NCBI RefSeq assembly: GCF_949152225.1
Contig: NZ_CASCJC010000001.1
Location: 744,001 to 808,000, forward strand
Direction of reading: 5' to 3'
DNA from: Ligilactobacillus sp900765635
GTDB lineage: Bacteria > Bacillota > Bacilli > Lactobacillales > Lactobacillaceae
DNA length: 64,000 nucleotides
The position numbers and the translations under genes were made by a program. The notes below the pieces were generated by a model, which saw only the letters and a program-made list of their open reading frames with translations, searched no databases and was not told the origin of the DNA. Below, one piece after another: positions 8,888 to 16,036 of this stretch (the first letter of the stretch is position 1; the number at the start of each line of letters is the position of its first letter).

Positions 8888-8901
8888 AGAAAGCGTTATC
8901 T
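8888..8901 (-). promoter_or_regulatory. Candidate cre (CcpA-binding) site before the GH16 pseudogene
   Basis: AGAAAGCGTTATCT agrees with the catabolite-response consensus TGWAARCGYTWNCW at 13 of 14 positions by eye. It lies just downstream of the putative -10 of the minus-strand GH16 gene, where CcpA would block elongation in the presence of preferred sugars. Such control is usual for polysaccharide hydrolases. The call rests on sequence match and position only. Confidence 0.6.
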
Positions 8902-8916
8902 AATAAACGTGATAAG

Positions 8917-8943
8917 ATTATACTATTTTTATTGAAAAATCAA
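8917..8943 (-). promoter_or_regulatory. Putative promoter of the GH16 pseudogene
   Basis: On the minus strand a perfect -10 TATAAT lies at 8922-8917, with a TTGATT-like -35 at 8943-8938. The spacing is 15, shorter than ideal, so the -10 carries most of the weight. The cre-like site follows immediately downstream. Confidence 0.5.
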
Positions 8944-8994
8944 TATTTTTTATAAAAATATTTTAAGTTGCAGTAACTAAGATATTTAGGTTTT

Positions 8995-9023
8995 TTGCTC
9001 CTCAAGCCATAAAATGGTATGAT
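8995..9023 (+). promoter_or_regulatory. Promoter of dapF operon
   Basis: TTGCTC at 8995-9000 and TATGAT at 9018-9023 with a 17-base spacer, about 40 bases before the dapF ATG. It probably drives the run dapF to DUF1831. Confidence 0.65.
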
Positions 9024-9063
9024 ATAAATTATAGAAAAGATTGAATTGGTAGGGATGTAGACG

Positions 9064-10041
9064 ATGAAATTACTAAAAGTTCATGGCTCTGGAAATGACT
9101 TTTATTTATTAGATGAAGAAAATTTAGATGAAACATTGACCGAAGATCAATTACGTATGCTAACGCGCAAATTATGCGATAGAACAATTGGCTTAAATGG
9201 TGGTGCAGACGGAGTATTGTATGTATGTCCAAGTCAAAAAAAAGAGGCGCTTGCTAAAATGCGCGTAATCAACGCTGATGGCAGTGAAGCTAGCATGTGT
9301 GGTAATGGATTACGTACAGTTGCACGCTATTTGAGCGAAAAATATGCTTTAGATACGTTTAAAGTTGAGACGATGTATGCGCAATTAGCAGTTGAAAAGC
9401 AACTAGACCTAGCTAAAGATGTAATGGCTTTTGGAGTAGAGATTTCACCTGTTAATTTTAATGCAAAACAAATAGGGATGAATCTTGGCTGTGATGAACT
9501 CTTGGAACAAAATGTACCAGAGTTTGATTCTGATTTGAAATTTTCAGCAGTATCAGTGCCCAATCCACATTTAATTACGTTTTGTAATCATCAAACACTC
9601 ATATCTAATCGTTTAGGCAAACTAGCTGAAATGCTAAATGATGGAAAAAATCCATATTTTCCTGACGGGGTTAATGTTAGTTTTGTAGAAGTTTTGGCTA
9701 AAGATCGTTTATTTGTAAGAACTTATGAAAGAGGCGTTGGTTATACCAATGCTTGCGGAACAGCAATGTCTGCTTCAAGTTTAATGCATATTTTATTGAA
9801 CGCTCCTAATTTGTTAGAACAACGGCTAACGGTTTTGAATCCAGGCGGAATGGTCCAAACAATTGTCCATCAAAAGCAAGATAAACAATACTTTATTTCA
9901 TTGATTGGTAATGCAACTGTTGTCGCACACATTGAAATTAAGCAAGTAGCAGCTTTACAAGGTGATTTTTCTGAAGTTTTTTGGCAAGAAACGATCGAAC
10001 AAGACGCATATGAAAAATTCATTACACAACTTGAAAAGTAG
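9064..10041 (+). CDS. dapF: Diaminopimelate epimerase
   Basis: Interconverts LL- and meso-diaminopimelate, the last step before meso-DAP is used for peptidoglycan and lysine. The 325-residue product opens with KVHGSGNDFYLLDE. It carries both catalytic cysteines in family context: MCGNGLR (about C79) and ACGTAMSAS (about C231). It is somewhat longer than the E. coli enzyme (274), as is common in lactobacilli, the extra length being mostly C-terminal. The start is ATG 9064 after TAGGGATG. asd and dapA are elsewhere in the window (42669-44611), so the DAP pathway is dispersed. A Nudix gene follows after 8 bases. Confidence 0.94.
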   Translation: MKLLKVHGSGNDFYLLDEENLDETLTEDQLRMLTRKLCDRTIGLNGGADGVLYVCPSQKKEALAKMRVINADGSEASMCGNGLRTVARYLSEKYALDTFKVETMYAQLAVEKQLDLAKDVMAFGVEISPVNFNAKQIGMNLGCDELLEQNVPEFDSDLKFSAVSVPNPHLITFCNHQTLISNRLGKLAEMLNDGKNPYFPDGVNVSFVEVLAKDRLFVRTYERGVGYTNACGTAMSASSLMHILLNAPNLLEQRLTVLNPGGMVQTIVHQKQDKQYFISLIGNATVVAHIEIKQVAALQGDFSEVFWQETIEQDAYEKFITQLEK

Positions 10042-10049
10042 GTGGAAAA

Positions 10050-10592
10050 ATGGAATTTGAAGAAAAAGTAACAAATGTCGAAAATGTTTTTAAAGGACAT
10101 GTGATTGAGTTAAATGTTGAGACGGTTACACTTCCAGATGGACGCAAAGCCACACGCGAAATTATTCGCCATCAAGGAGCAGTAGGAGTCATTGCAATTA
10201 CACCAGAAGACAAAATTGTCTTGATTCGACAATGGCGTGCACCTTTAGGTAAGGTAACTTTAGAAATTCCAGCAGGAAAAATTGAGCTTAAAGAAAAACA
10301 AACACCACTACAAACTGCTTTAAGAGAGCTAAACGAAGAAACAGGTTATCAAGCCCAATCTTTAGAACTTTTAACAGAATTTTATTCATCACCTGGATTT
10401 GCAGATGAAAAAATGTATCTTTATCACGCAGTTGGTTTGAGTAAGGCAAAAGAGAAGTTAGCACAAGATGACGATGAATTTTTAGAAATAGTTGAATTGG
10501 ATTTAAAACAAGTTAATGAAGCTATTGCACGTAAAGAAATCTGTGATGCTAAGACATTAATGGCTATTTTATTTTGGAAAATGATGGAGTAA
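10050..10592 (+). CDS. Nudix hydrolase, ADP-ribose pyrophosphatase type
   Basis: Probable ADP-sugar pyrophosphatase cleaving ADP-ribose to AMP and ribose-5-phosphate. The 180-residue product contains a Nudix box, with GKIELKE followed by TALRELNEETGY at about 85-105. It also has the ADPRase-type segments IRQWRAPLG and TEFYSSPGFADEKMYLYHA. The stretch between the first Glu of the box and RE is nine residues rather than the canonical seven, a small insertion. Start ATG 10050 follows AGGTGG. It is tightly packed between dapF and the small membrane protein gene. Substrate is inferred from family resemblance. Confidence 0.88.
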   Translation: MEFEEKVTNVENVFKGHVIELNVETVTLPDGRKATREIIRHQGAVGVIAITPEDKIVLIRQWRAPLGKVTLEIPAGKIELKEKQTPLQTALRELNEETGYQAQSLELLTEFYSSPGFADEKMYLYHAVGLSKAKEKLAQDDDEFLEIVELDLKQVNEAIARKEICDAKTLMAILFWKMME

Positions 10593-10596
10593 ATGG

Positions 10597-10860
10597 ATGA
10601 AAGAACCTTTGAGACGTTCTAAAGAAACAAAACCTTTAAGACGTAAAAAAAAGCCACAATATCAAAAACAAATGCCGGATTATGAAAAATATTTAGCTTC
10701 AAGTGAAGGATTAACCAGAAAGGAAGCTAAACAAGAGATGCAACAATTAGATGAAGAATTCAAGACAAAGCGCCTTGCTAAAAGATTAAATTGGGCTATA
10801 GTAATCTTGGTGATTTTGATTGTCTTGGTGTATTTATTCATGTTTTTTGTTAATTTTTAA
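10597..10860 (+). CDS. Small single-pass membrane protein, unknown function
   Basis: 87-residue protein I cannot name. The N-terminal half is very basic (PLRRSKETKPLRRKKKPQ) and is followed by a short helical segment, GLTRKEAKQEMQQLDEEF. One C-terminal transmembrane helix, WAIVILVILIVLVYLFMFFV, sits near 67-86. The topology predicts a cytoplasmic basic domain with a tail anchor. The start ATG 10597 lies 4 bases after the Nudix stop, and GGAG inside that gene's last codons serves as ribosome-binding site. It is 15 bases before mtnN, so it belongs to this operon. It resembles lineage-specific small proteins of lactobacilli; no function should be assumed. Confidence 0.8.
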   Translation: MKEPLRRSKETKPLRRKKKPQYQKQMPDYEKYLASSEGLTRKEAKQEMQQLDEEFKTKRLAKRLNWAIVILVILIVLVYLFMFFVNF

Positions 10861-10875
10861 AAGGTAGGAAATAAA

Positions 10876-11565
10876 ATGAAATACGGTATAATTTGCGCAA
10901 TGCAAGAAGAATTAAGGACACTTAAAGATAATTTAAATGAGTGTCATAATGCTAAAATTGGTGTTTACGAATTTTTTAGTGGTAAGTTAAATGAAGTAGA
11001 TGTAGTCTTGGTGGAATCTGGAATTGGGAAAGTCCAAGCCAGTATCGTAACAACTTTATTGATTCAAGGCTTTAGTGTTGATTATGTGCTTAATTCAGGA
11101 TCTGCTGGAGGAATTGGTCATGGTTTAGCAGTAGGTGATGTCGTATTGTCTGAAAGTGTAGCATATCATGATGTGGATGTGACAGCATTTGATTATTTAC
11201 CAGGGCAACTACCTCAACAACCACAAAAGTTTAAAGCCGATCAAAACTTATTAGCTAAACTTAAAAAGGCAGCCCAAATCAGTGGTTTAAATGTTAAAAA
11301 TGGTTTAATTGTATCAGGTGATCAATTCATTGCTTCTAAAGAAAAGATTGCTACAATTAAAGAGATTTATCCAGAGGCTTTGTGCTGTGAAATGGAAGGA
11401 GCTGCCGTTGGACAAACGGCTGCACAGTTTGGTGTGGGCTTTAGTGTGATTCGCGCAATGTCTGATACTGCAGATGAGCAGGCAAATCAATCTTTTGATG
11501 AGTTTATCATAGAAGCAGGAAAACGTTCGGCAGATATGATTTTAAATCTCACACGTTTAGGATAA
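10876..11565 (+). CDS. mtnN: 5'-methylthioadenosine/S-adenosylhomocysteine nucleosidase
   Basis: Hydrolyses MTA and SAH to adenine plus the thioribose or ribosylhomocysteine, recycling the by-products of methylation. With LuxS it also feeds AI-2 formation. The 229-residue product has the PNP/UDP phosphorylase family fold: MKYGIICAMQEEL (proton-donor Glu at 12), the ribose-binding NSGSAGGI near 76, the base-binding CCEMEGAAVGQTA near 172, and RAMSDTAD with the catalytic Asp near 197. Start ATG 10876 follows AAGGTAGGA. Length and motifs are normal. Confidence 0.95.
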   Translation: MKYGIICAMQEELRTLKDNLNECHNAKIGVYEFFSGKLNEVDVVLVESGIGKVQASIVTTLLIQGFSVDYVLNSGSAGGIGHGLAVGDVVLSESVAYHDVDVTAFDYLPGQLPQQPQKFKADQNLLAKLKKAAQISGLNVKNGLIVSGDQFIASKEKIATIKEIYPEALCCEMEGAAVGQTAAQFGVGFSVIRAMSDTADEQANQSFDEFIIEAGKRSADMILNLTRLG

Positions 11566-11590
11566 GGAAAGGAAATGAAATAGCGATAAG

Positions 11591-12736
11591 ATGATGGAAC
11601 ATATTTATTTAGATAATGCCGCAACTACGCCGATATTGCCAGAAGTTATCGCTTGTATGAATGAAGCAATGCAAGAGGTTTTTGGCAATCCTTCCGCCAT
11701 TAATTACCATGGTCGTCAAGCAAAGCAAGTTCTTGAAAGATGTCGGCAAGTAATGGCAGATTCGCTAAATGCTAAATCTGCTAGTGAGATTATTTTTACT
11801 AGTGGTGGAACTGAAAGTGATAATACGGCAATCATTCAAAGTGCATTAACTAGACAAAATGAAGGTAAGCATATCATTACAACGGTTATCGAACATGAAG
11901 CTGTTTTGAAATCCATGCAGTATTTGCAAAAGCTCGGTTTTGAAATAACATATCTATTTGTAGACGAAAATGGCCAAATTTCTTTACAAGAATTAAAAGA
12001 AGCACTCAGACCAGATACTATTTTAGTTTCAATCATGGCTGGTAATAATGAGGTTGCTAGTTATTTACCATTAGAGCAGATTGGACAAATAGTAAAACAA
12101 ACTAATGCATGGTTTCATACCGATGCTGTACAAGCTTATGGTATTACTGCAATTGATGTACAAAAATATCAAATCGATTTATTATCAGTATCAGCGCATA
12201 AATTGGGGGGACCTAAATTTATTGGCTTTTTGTATCAGCGCACAGGAATTGATTTTGGTGCATATTTAAAAGGTGGCAGTCAAGAAACAAATAGACGAGC
12301 TGGTACTCAAAACGTGCCGGCAATTGCAGGATTTGCTAAAGCTGTTGAAATTGCGCAACAGACATTAAAACAAAAACAAGCTAGTTATTATGAATTAAAA
12401 AATTACCTACTAACTAGTTTAACTAATGCGCAAGTTGATTTTGAGGTTAATGGTGTCCATGGAAAAGATGAATTAGCCCATATTGTCAATATTTGGTTTA
12501 AGGGTTGTCTTAATTCCCTTTTATTAACCAACCTTGATTTAGCAGGAATCAGTGTTTCGGCAGGTTCTGCTTGCACGGCAGGTTCCTTAGAACCATCGCA
12601 TGTCTTAGCAGCGATGTATGGTGAGCATCCACGTGTTCAAGAGTCGCTACGTTTTAGTTTTGGTCCAACAACTACTAAAAAAGATATTGACTTGACGGTT
12701 CAAGCACTGGTAAAAATAATTAAGAGAATAAAATAG
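11591..12736 (+). CDS. Cysteine desulfurase (NifS/IscS-like)
   Basis: PLP enzyme releasing sulfur from cysteine as a persulfide. Here it is the likely sulfur donor for tRNA thiolation, since mnmA lies downstream. The 381-residue product has YLDNAATTPILPEV, ATGGTESDN-like TSGGTESDNTA, the PLP lysine in SVSAHKLGGPK (about K204), and the catalytic Cys in SAGSACTAGS (about C327). The start is ATG 11591 (or the next ATG at 11594). The good Shine-Dalgarno AAGGAAAGGA at 11565-11574 instead precedes a three-codon frame ATG-AAA-TAG at 11575-11583 (see findings). DUF1831 follows. Confidence 0.93.
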   Translation: MMEHIYLDNAATTPILPEVIACMNEAMQEVFGNPSAINYHGRQAKQVLERCRQVMADSLNAKSASEIIFTSGGTESDNTAIIQSALTRQNEGKHIITTVIEHEAVLKSMQYLQKLGFEITYLFVDENGQISLQELKEALRPDTILVSIMAGNNEVASYLPLEQIGQIVKQTNAWFHTDAVQAYGITAIDVQKYQIDLLSVSAHKLGGPKFIGFLYQRTGIDFGAYLKGGSQETNRRAGTQNVPAIAGFAKAVEIAQQTLKQKQASYYELKNYLLTSLTNAQVDFEVNGVHGKDELAHIVNIWFKGCLNSLLLTNLDLAGISVSAGSACTAGSLEPSHVLAAMYGEHPRVQESLRFSFGPTTTKKDIDLTVQALVKIIKRIK

Positions 12737-12759
12737 TTTTTAGAAAAGAGGTATGTATT

Positions 12760-13101
12760 ATGGCATATGCACAACAAGCAGTTTTAAAAGGTAGTTCACA
12801 AGTTTATGGTTTATCCGCAAATATTAAGCGTTATACATTGCGTGACGTAGGTTTTATTGAATCTAAAGGTGGTAAATTTCAATTAGAACGTTCTTTAGAT
12901 CCTAATTCACCATTTAACAAGAGTATTAAATTTAAGATGGTAATTGAACCAGATATGAAAAAATTCAAGATGGTAGTGACAGCACCTAATGGTTTAAAAG
13001 AAGTAGACGTTTATAATGTACCTAACTGTGAAAGCTATGTTGAGCAATTAAATTATTTATTGGATTTATTGATTGAACGTGAAGTTATCGTGAAGCTTTA
13101 A
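12760..13101 (+). CDS. DUF1831 family protein
   Basis: 113-residue soluble protein of the DUF1831 family, found almost always next to a cysteine desulfurase and mnmA in Lactobacillales, as here. Seen: MAYAQQAVLKGSSQVYGLS, TLRDVGFIESKGGKFQLERS, a strand-rich middle with FKMVIEPDMKKFKMVV, and the C-terminal helix YVEQLNYLLDLLIEREVI. No membrane segment or catalytic motif is apparent. Neighbourhood suggests a role in sulfur transfer to tRNA, but that is guilt by association only. The start is ATG 12760 after AAAAGAGG. Confidence 0.85.
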   Translation: MAYAQQAVLKGSSQVYGLSANIKRYTLRDVGFIESKGGKFQLERSLDPNSPFNKSIKFKMVIEPDMKKFKMVVTAPNGLKEVDVYNVPNCESYVEQLNYLLDLLIEREVIVKL

Positions 13102-13102
13102 C

Positions 13103-13130
13103 TTGTCAAAAAAAATGAACCTGTTATAAT
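13103..13130 (+). promoter_or_regulatory. Promoter of mnmA
   Basis: TTGTCA at 13103-13108 and a perfect TATAAT at 13125-13130 with a 16-base spacer, roughly 70 bases before the mnmA ATG. It begins within two bases of the DUF1831 stop, and no terminator precedes it. mnmA can therefore also be read through from upstream. Confidence 0.75.
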
Positions 13131-13201
13131 AGTTTGGACTGAAAAAAAACGACCTTCAACTCGTTTGGATTCAGAAATCTTAATGAAATGATGGTGAAAA
13201 A

Positions 13202-14335
13202 ATGACAGACAACAGTAAGACGCGTGTTGTTGTTGGCATGAGTGGAGGCGTCGATTCATCGGTGGCTGCTTATTTGCTTAAACAACAAGGTTATGACGTT
13301 GTAGGTGTTTTCATGAAAAATTGGGATGACAAAAACGATAGTGGAGTTTGTACTGCAACCCAAGATTATGAAGATGTAGCTAAGGTAGCCGAACAAATTG
13401 GCATTCCTTATTATTCGGTTAACTTTGAAAAAGAATATTGGGACCGTGTTTTTACGTATTTTTTAGATGAATATAAGCGTGGTCGTACGCCTAATCCTGA
13501 TGTGATGTGCAATAAAGAAGTTAAATTTAAAGCTTTTTTAGATTATGCAATGGCGTTAGATGCTGATTATATTGCAATGGGTCATTATGCGCGTATAAAG
13601 CGTGATGACGATGGGACGGTTCACTTGCTGCGAGGTAAAGATGATAATAAAGATCAAACATATTTTTTGAGCCAATTATCACAACAACAACTTAAAAATG
13701 CAATGTTTCCATTGGGAGATTTGCCTAAACCAGAGGTGCGTAAGATTGCCGAGCAAGCAGGTTTGGCAACTGCTAAAAAGAAAGATTCTACCGGTGTTTG
13801 TTTTATCGGTGAACGCAATTTTAGCAAGTTCTTGGATGAGTTTTTACCAGCTAAACCAGGTAAGATGGTCACTTTAGATGGTGAAGTTAAAGGTGAACAT
13901 TATGGATTGATGCATTATACAATTGGGCAACGTAAAGGCTTAGGTATTGGTGGTGGCTCACAAAATAATGAACCATGGTTTGTTATCGGTAAGGATTTAA
14001 AAACTAATACTTTATATGTTGGTCAAGGTTATCATCATGAACATTTATATGCAACAAATCTACAGGCAAGTAAAATCAGTTTTGTAGTACCTGAACAAAT
14101 CAAGGCGCGTGGCAATGAATTTCATTGTACAGCTAAGTTTCGCTATCGACAAAAAGACAGTGGCGTAACTGTTAAATTAGCAGATGATTGGCAAAGTTTA
14201 GAAGTGATTTTTGATCAACCAGTAAGAGCTATTACGCCAGGTCAAGAAGTTGTCTTTTATGATGGTGAAGAATGTTTAGGTAGCGCAACAATTGATCATG
14301 CTTATAAAGATGGGCAAATGTTGCAATATGTATGA
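13202..14335 (+). CDS. mnmA: tRNA-specific 2-thiouridylase MnmA
   Basis: Thiolates U34 of tRNA-Lys, -Glu and -Gln using ATP and a persulfide sulfur. The 377-residue product has the PP-loop VVGMSGGVDSSVAA at 10-23. The two catalytic cysteines are in PNPDVMCNKEVKF (C103) and DSTGVCFIGERNF (C200). The segment MGHYARI and a C-terminal beta-barrel, YHTIGQRKG-like MHYTIGQRKGLGIGGG, are present. Start ATG 13202 follows a weak GATGGTG. It has its own promoter and a terminator right behind. It is functionally linked to the cysteine desulfurase upstream. Confidence 0.97.
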   Translation: MTDNSKTRVVVGMSGGVDSSVAAYLLKQQGYDVVGVFMKNWDDKNDSGVCTATQDYEDVAKVAEQIGIPYYSVNFEKEYWDRVFTYFLDEYKRGRTPNPDVMCNKEVKFKAFLDYAMALDADYIAMGHYARIKRDDDGTVHLLRGKDDNKDQTYFLSQLSQQQLKNAMFPLGDLPKPEVRKIAEQAGLATAKKKDSTGVCFIGERNFSKFLDEFLPAKPGKMVTLDGEVKGEHYGLMHYTIGQRKGLGIGGGSQNNEPWFVIGKDLKTNTLYVGQGYHHEHLYATNLQASKISFVVPEQIKARGNEFHCTAKFRYRQKDSGVTVKLADDWQSLEVIFDQPVRAITPGQEVVFYDGEECLGSATIDHAYKDGQMLQYV

Positions 14336-14344
14336 TAAGAAAAT

Positions 14345-14366
14345 CAGGCAAATGCCTGGTTTTTTT
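14345..14366 (+). terminator. Intrinsic terminator of mnmA
   Basis: Stem CAGGC (14345-14349)/GCCTG (14354-14358), loop AAAT, then a seven-T run. Confidence 0.85.
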
Positions 14367-14713
14367 ATTACCTAAGCTTAGAATCATTAAGGTAATACCA
14401 ACATATAAAGTCAAATAAAAAGTAAAAACTTATTTTGAAATGAGTAAATAAAATAGCAGATGTTTTGATTTTGCAGATGATAAAATTTTACGGTTATTTC
14501 AGTTAAATTTGGCATATAAGTTCATAGCCTTGATATTGTCAAGTAGATCAGTGGATGCTATGTAACCTCGTGAATGTAGTAACGGATGTTTAGTTAAAAA
14601 ATGCAATTTTAAGATTTTTACAGATGAGGCAAATGTTTTTTTGAAAAAAAAGGTAACATTTGACTGAATTTATGAGATAATCAAAGAAGAATTTTTTAAT
14701 GAGGATGTTTTAA
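14367..14713. other. Gene-poor stretch before the histidine phosphatase
   Basis: Nearly 350 AT-rich bases with no convincing coding frame on either strand. Two things stand out: a direct repeat GCAGATG at about 14456 and 14475, and an inverted repeat AAATGTT (14631-14637)/AACATTT (14655-14661) with T and A runs inside. The latter lies just upstream of the next gene and could be an operator or RNA hairpin. A less AT-rich patch at about 14545-14590 looks neither coding nor tRNA-like. I found no good promoter spacing here. Confidence 0.4.
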
Positions 14714-15367
14714 ATGACCAAGTTATTTTTTATTAGGCATGGCAAAACAAAATGGAATTTAGAAGGAAGATACCAAGGTGCACGTGGAGACTCTCCTTTG
14801 CTTGAACAAAGTTATCATGAAATAGAATTATTAGCCGCTTATTTACAAAAATATCAATTTGCTAAGATTTATTCAAGTCCGTTAAAACGTGCGCTGACAA
14901 CGGCTAAACAACTCGCAAAAAAATTAAATCAACCTGTTAAAATTGAAGTAGATCAGGCATTTTGTGAATTTAATCTTGGAAAAATGGAGGGAATGAAATT
15001 CACAGAAGTTGAACGTCTATATCCTGAGATAGTTGATGCCTTTCGAAATCATCCCGAAAAATATGATCCAACAGAAATTGAAGGCGAGACATTTCAAGAA
15101 TTATTTGAACGGATGACGCCAAAGATTGAAGAAATTTGTCGCCGTTATCCTACGCAAAATATCTTAATTGTCAGTCATGGAGCGGCTTTGTGTGCAGAAA
15201 TTAGGCATCTTCAAGGTGTTAGTTTGGAAAAACTTCGCGCTAAAGGTGGTTTGGTAAATACAAGTACGACAATTCTTGAGACTAAGGATGGTCAAAGTTT
15301 TAAATGTTTAGCTTGGAATCAAACTGATTACTTAAACAAACAACTAGATTCTAGTGATATGGTGTAA
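14714..15367 (+). CDS. Histidine phosphatase family protein (phosphoglycerate mutase-like)
   Basis: 217-residue member of the histidine phosphatase superfamily. It has the phospho-acceptor motif LFFIRHGKTKWNLEGRYQG (His at 9), SSPLKRALTTAKQLA, the acid pocket EFNLGKMEGM, and the second histidine in LIVSHGAALCA near 158. It is of the GpmB/CobC-like type, so a broad sugar-phosphate or nucleotide phosphatase is as likely as a true mutase. Start ATG 14714 follows GAGGATG. A TPR protein gene begins 10 bases after its stop, which suggests co-transcription. Confidence 0.88.
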   Translation: MTKLFFIRHGKTKWNLEGRYQGARGDSPLLEQSYHEIELLAAYLQKYQFAKIYSSPLKRALTTAKQLAKKLNQPVKIEVDQAFCEFNLGKMEGMKFTEVERLYPEIVDAFRNHPEKYDPTEIEGETFQELFERMTPKIEEICRRYPTQNILIVSHGAALCAEIRHLQGVSLEKLRAKGGLVNTSTTILETKDGQSFKCLAWNQTDYLNKQLDSSDMV

Positions 15368-15377
15368 GGTGAAAAAG

Positions 15378-16019
15378 ATGCAAAAAAAGACTGGAGAAAA
15401 AGTGTTAACAAAATTAATTGCTAAAGTTGATGAAAATCCATATTGTCCTCAGGCATATTATGAATTAGGTAGTTTTTTAGTTGAATTAAAAAATTATGTG
15501 CAAGCAGAAGAACTTTTTAAACGAGCATTGAATGTTTTTGAAAAAGAACCACAAAAACAAGAGATTTTGCATTATGGCTTAGGCAATGTTTTTTATGCAA
15601 GTGAATTATATCCACAAGCAATACAAGAATTTCAATATATTACAGATAAAAATTTGAAGGCACAAGCATATATGATGCTAGCACAAACATATTATGCAAC
15701 CAAAAATTATCAACAAGCATTAGCTTTTGCATTAACGGCTAGCAATACAAGTACACAAGCTTTAGATGCATATAAGTTGATGGCGGATTGCTTTTTGGCT
15801 TTAGGCGACTTTGATCAAGCACAAAAGTATTATCATCAAGTACTAAGTCAAAAAGTAGATGACGTGCATGCTAACTTTTATTGTGGGGTTTGTGCTACTG
15901 TTTTGGGGCAAGACGGGCAAGAATACTTTACTAAAGTTAAGCAAAAAGATTTAAAATATTATGAAAAAATGCATGAAAGATTGGCAGACATTCAAAACTT
16001 ATTGAATACTAAAAAGTAA
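15378..16019 (+). CDS. Tetratricopeptide repeat protein
   Basis: 213-residue soluble TPR protein. The chosen ATG at 15378 sits 8 bases after AAGGTG; an upstream ATG at 15354 would overlap the preceding gene and lacks a site. TPR-like helical pairs are seen around PQAYYELGSFLVELKNYVQA, HYGLGNVFYASELYPQAIQ, AYMMLAQTYYATKNYQQAL, and LMADCFLALGDFDQAQKYY. These point to a protein-protein interaction scaffold. It sits directly before recD2, an arrangement repeated in Gram-positives (YrrB-like neighbour of YrrC/RecD2). Partner unknown. Confidence 0.85.
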   Translation: MQKKTGEKVLTKLIAKVDENPYCPQAYYELGSFLVELKNYVQAEELFKRALNVFEKEPQKQEILHYGLGNVFYASELYPQAIQEFQYITDKNLKAQAYMMLAQTYYATKNYQQALAFALTASNTSTQALDAYKLMADCFLALGDFDQAQKYYHQVLSQKVDDVHANFYCGVCATVLGQDGQEYFTKVKQKDLKYYEKMHERLADIQNLLNTKK

Positions 16020-16036
16020 ACGAGGTGGGTAACAAG

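Noticed and set aside
15354..15377. Upstream start of the TPR protein overlapping the histidine phosphatase gene
   Set aside because: No ribosome-binding site there, whereas AAGGTG stands at the right distance from ATG 15378.
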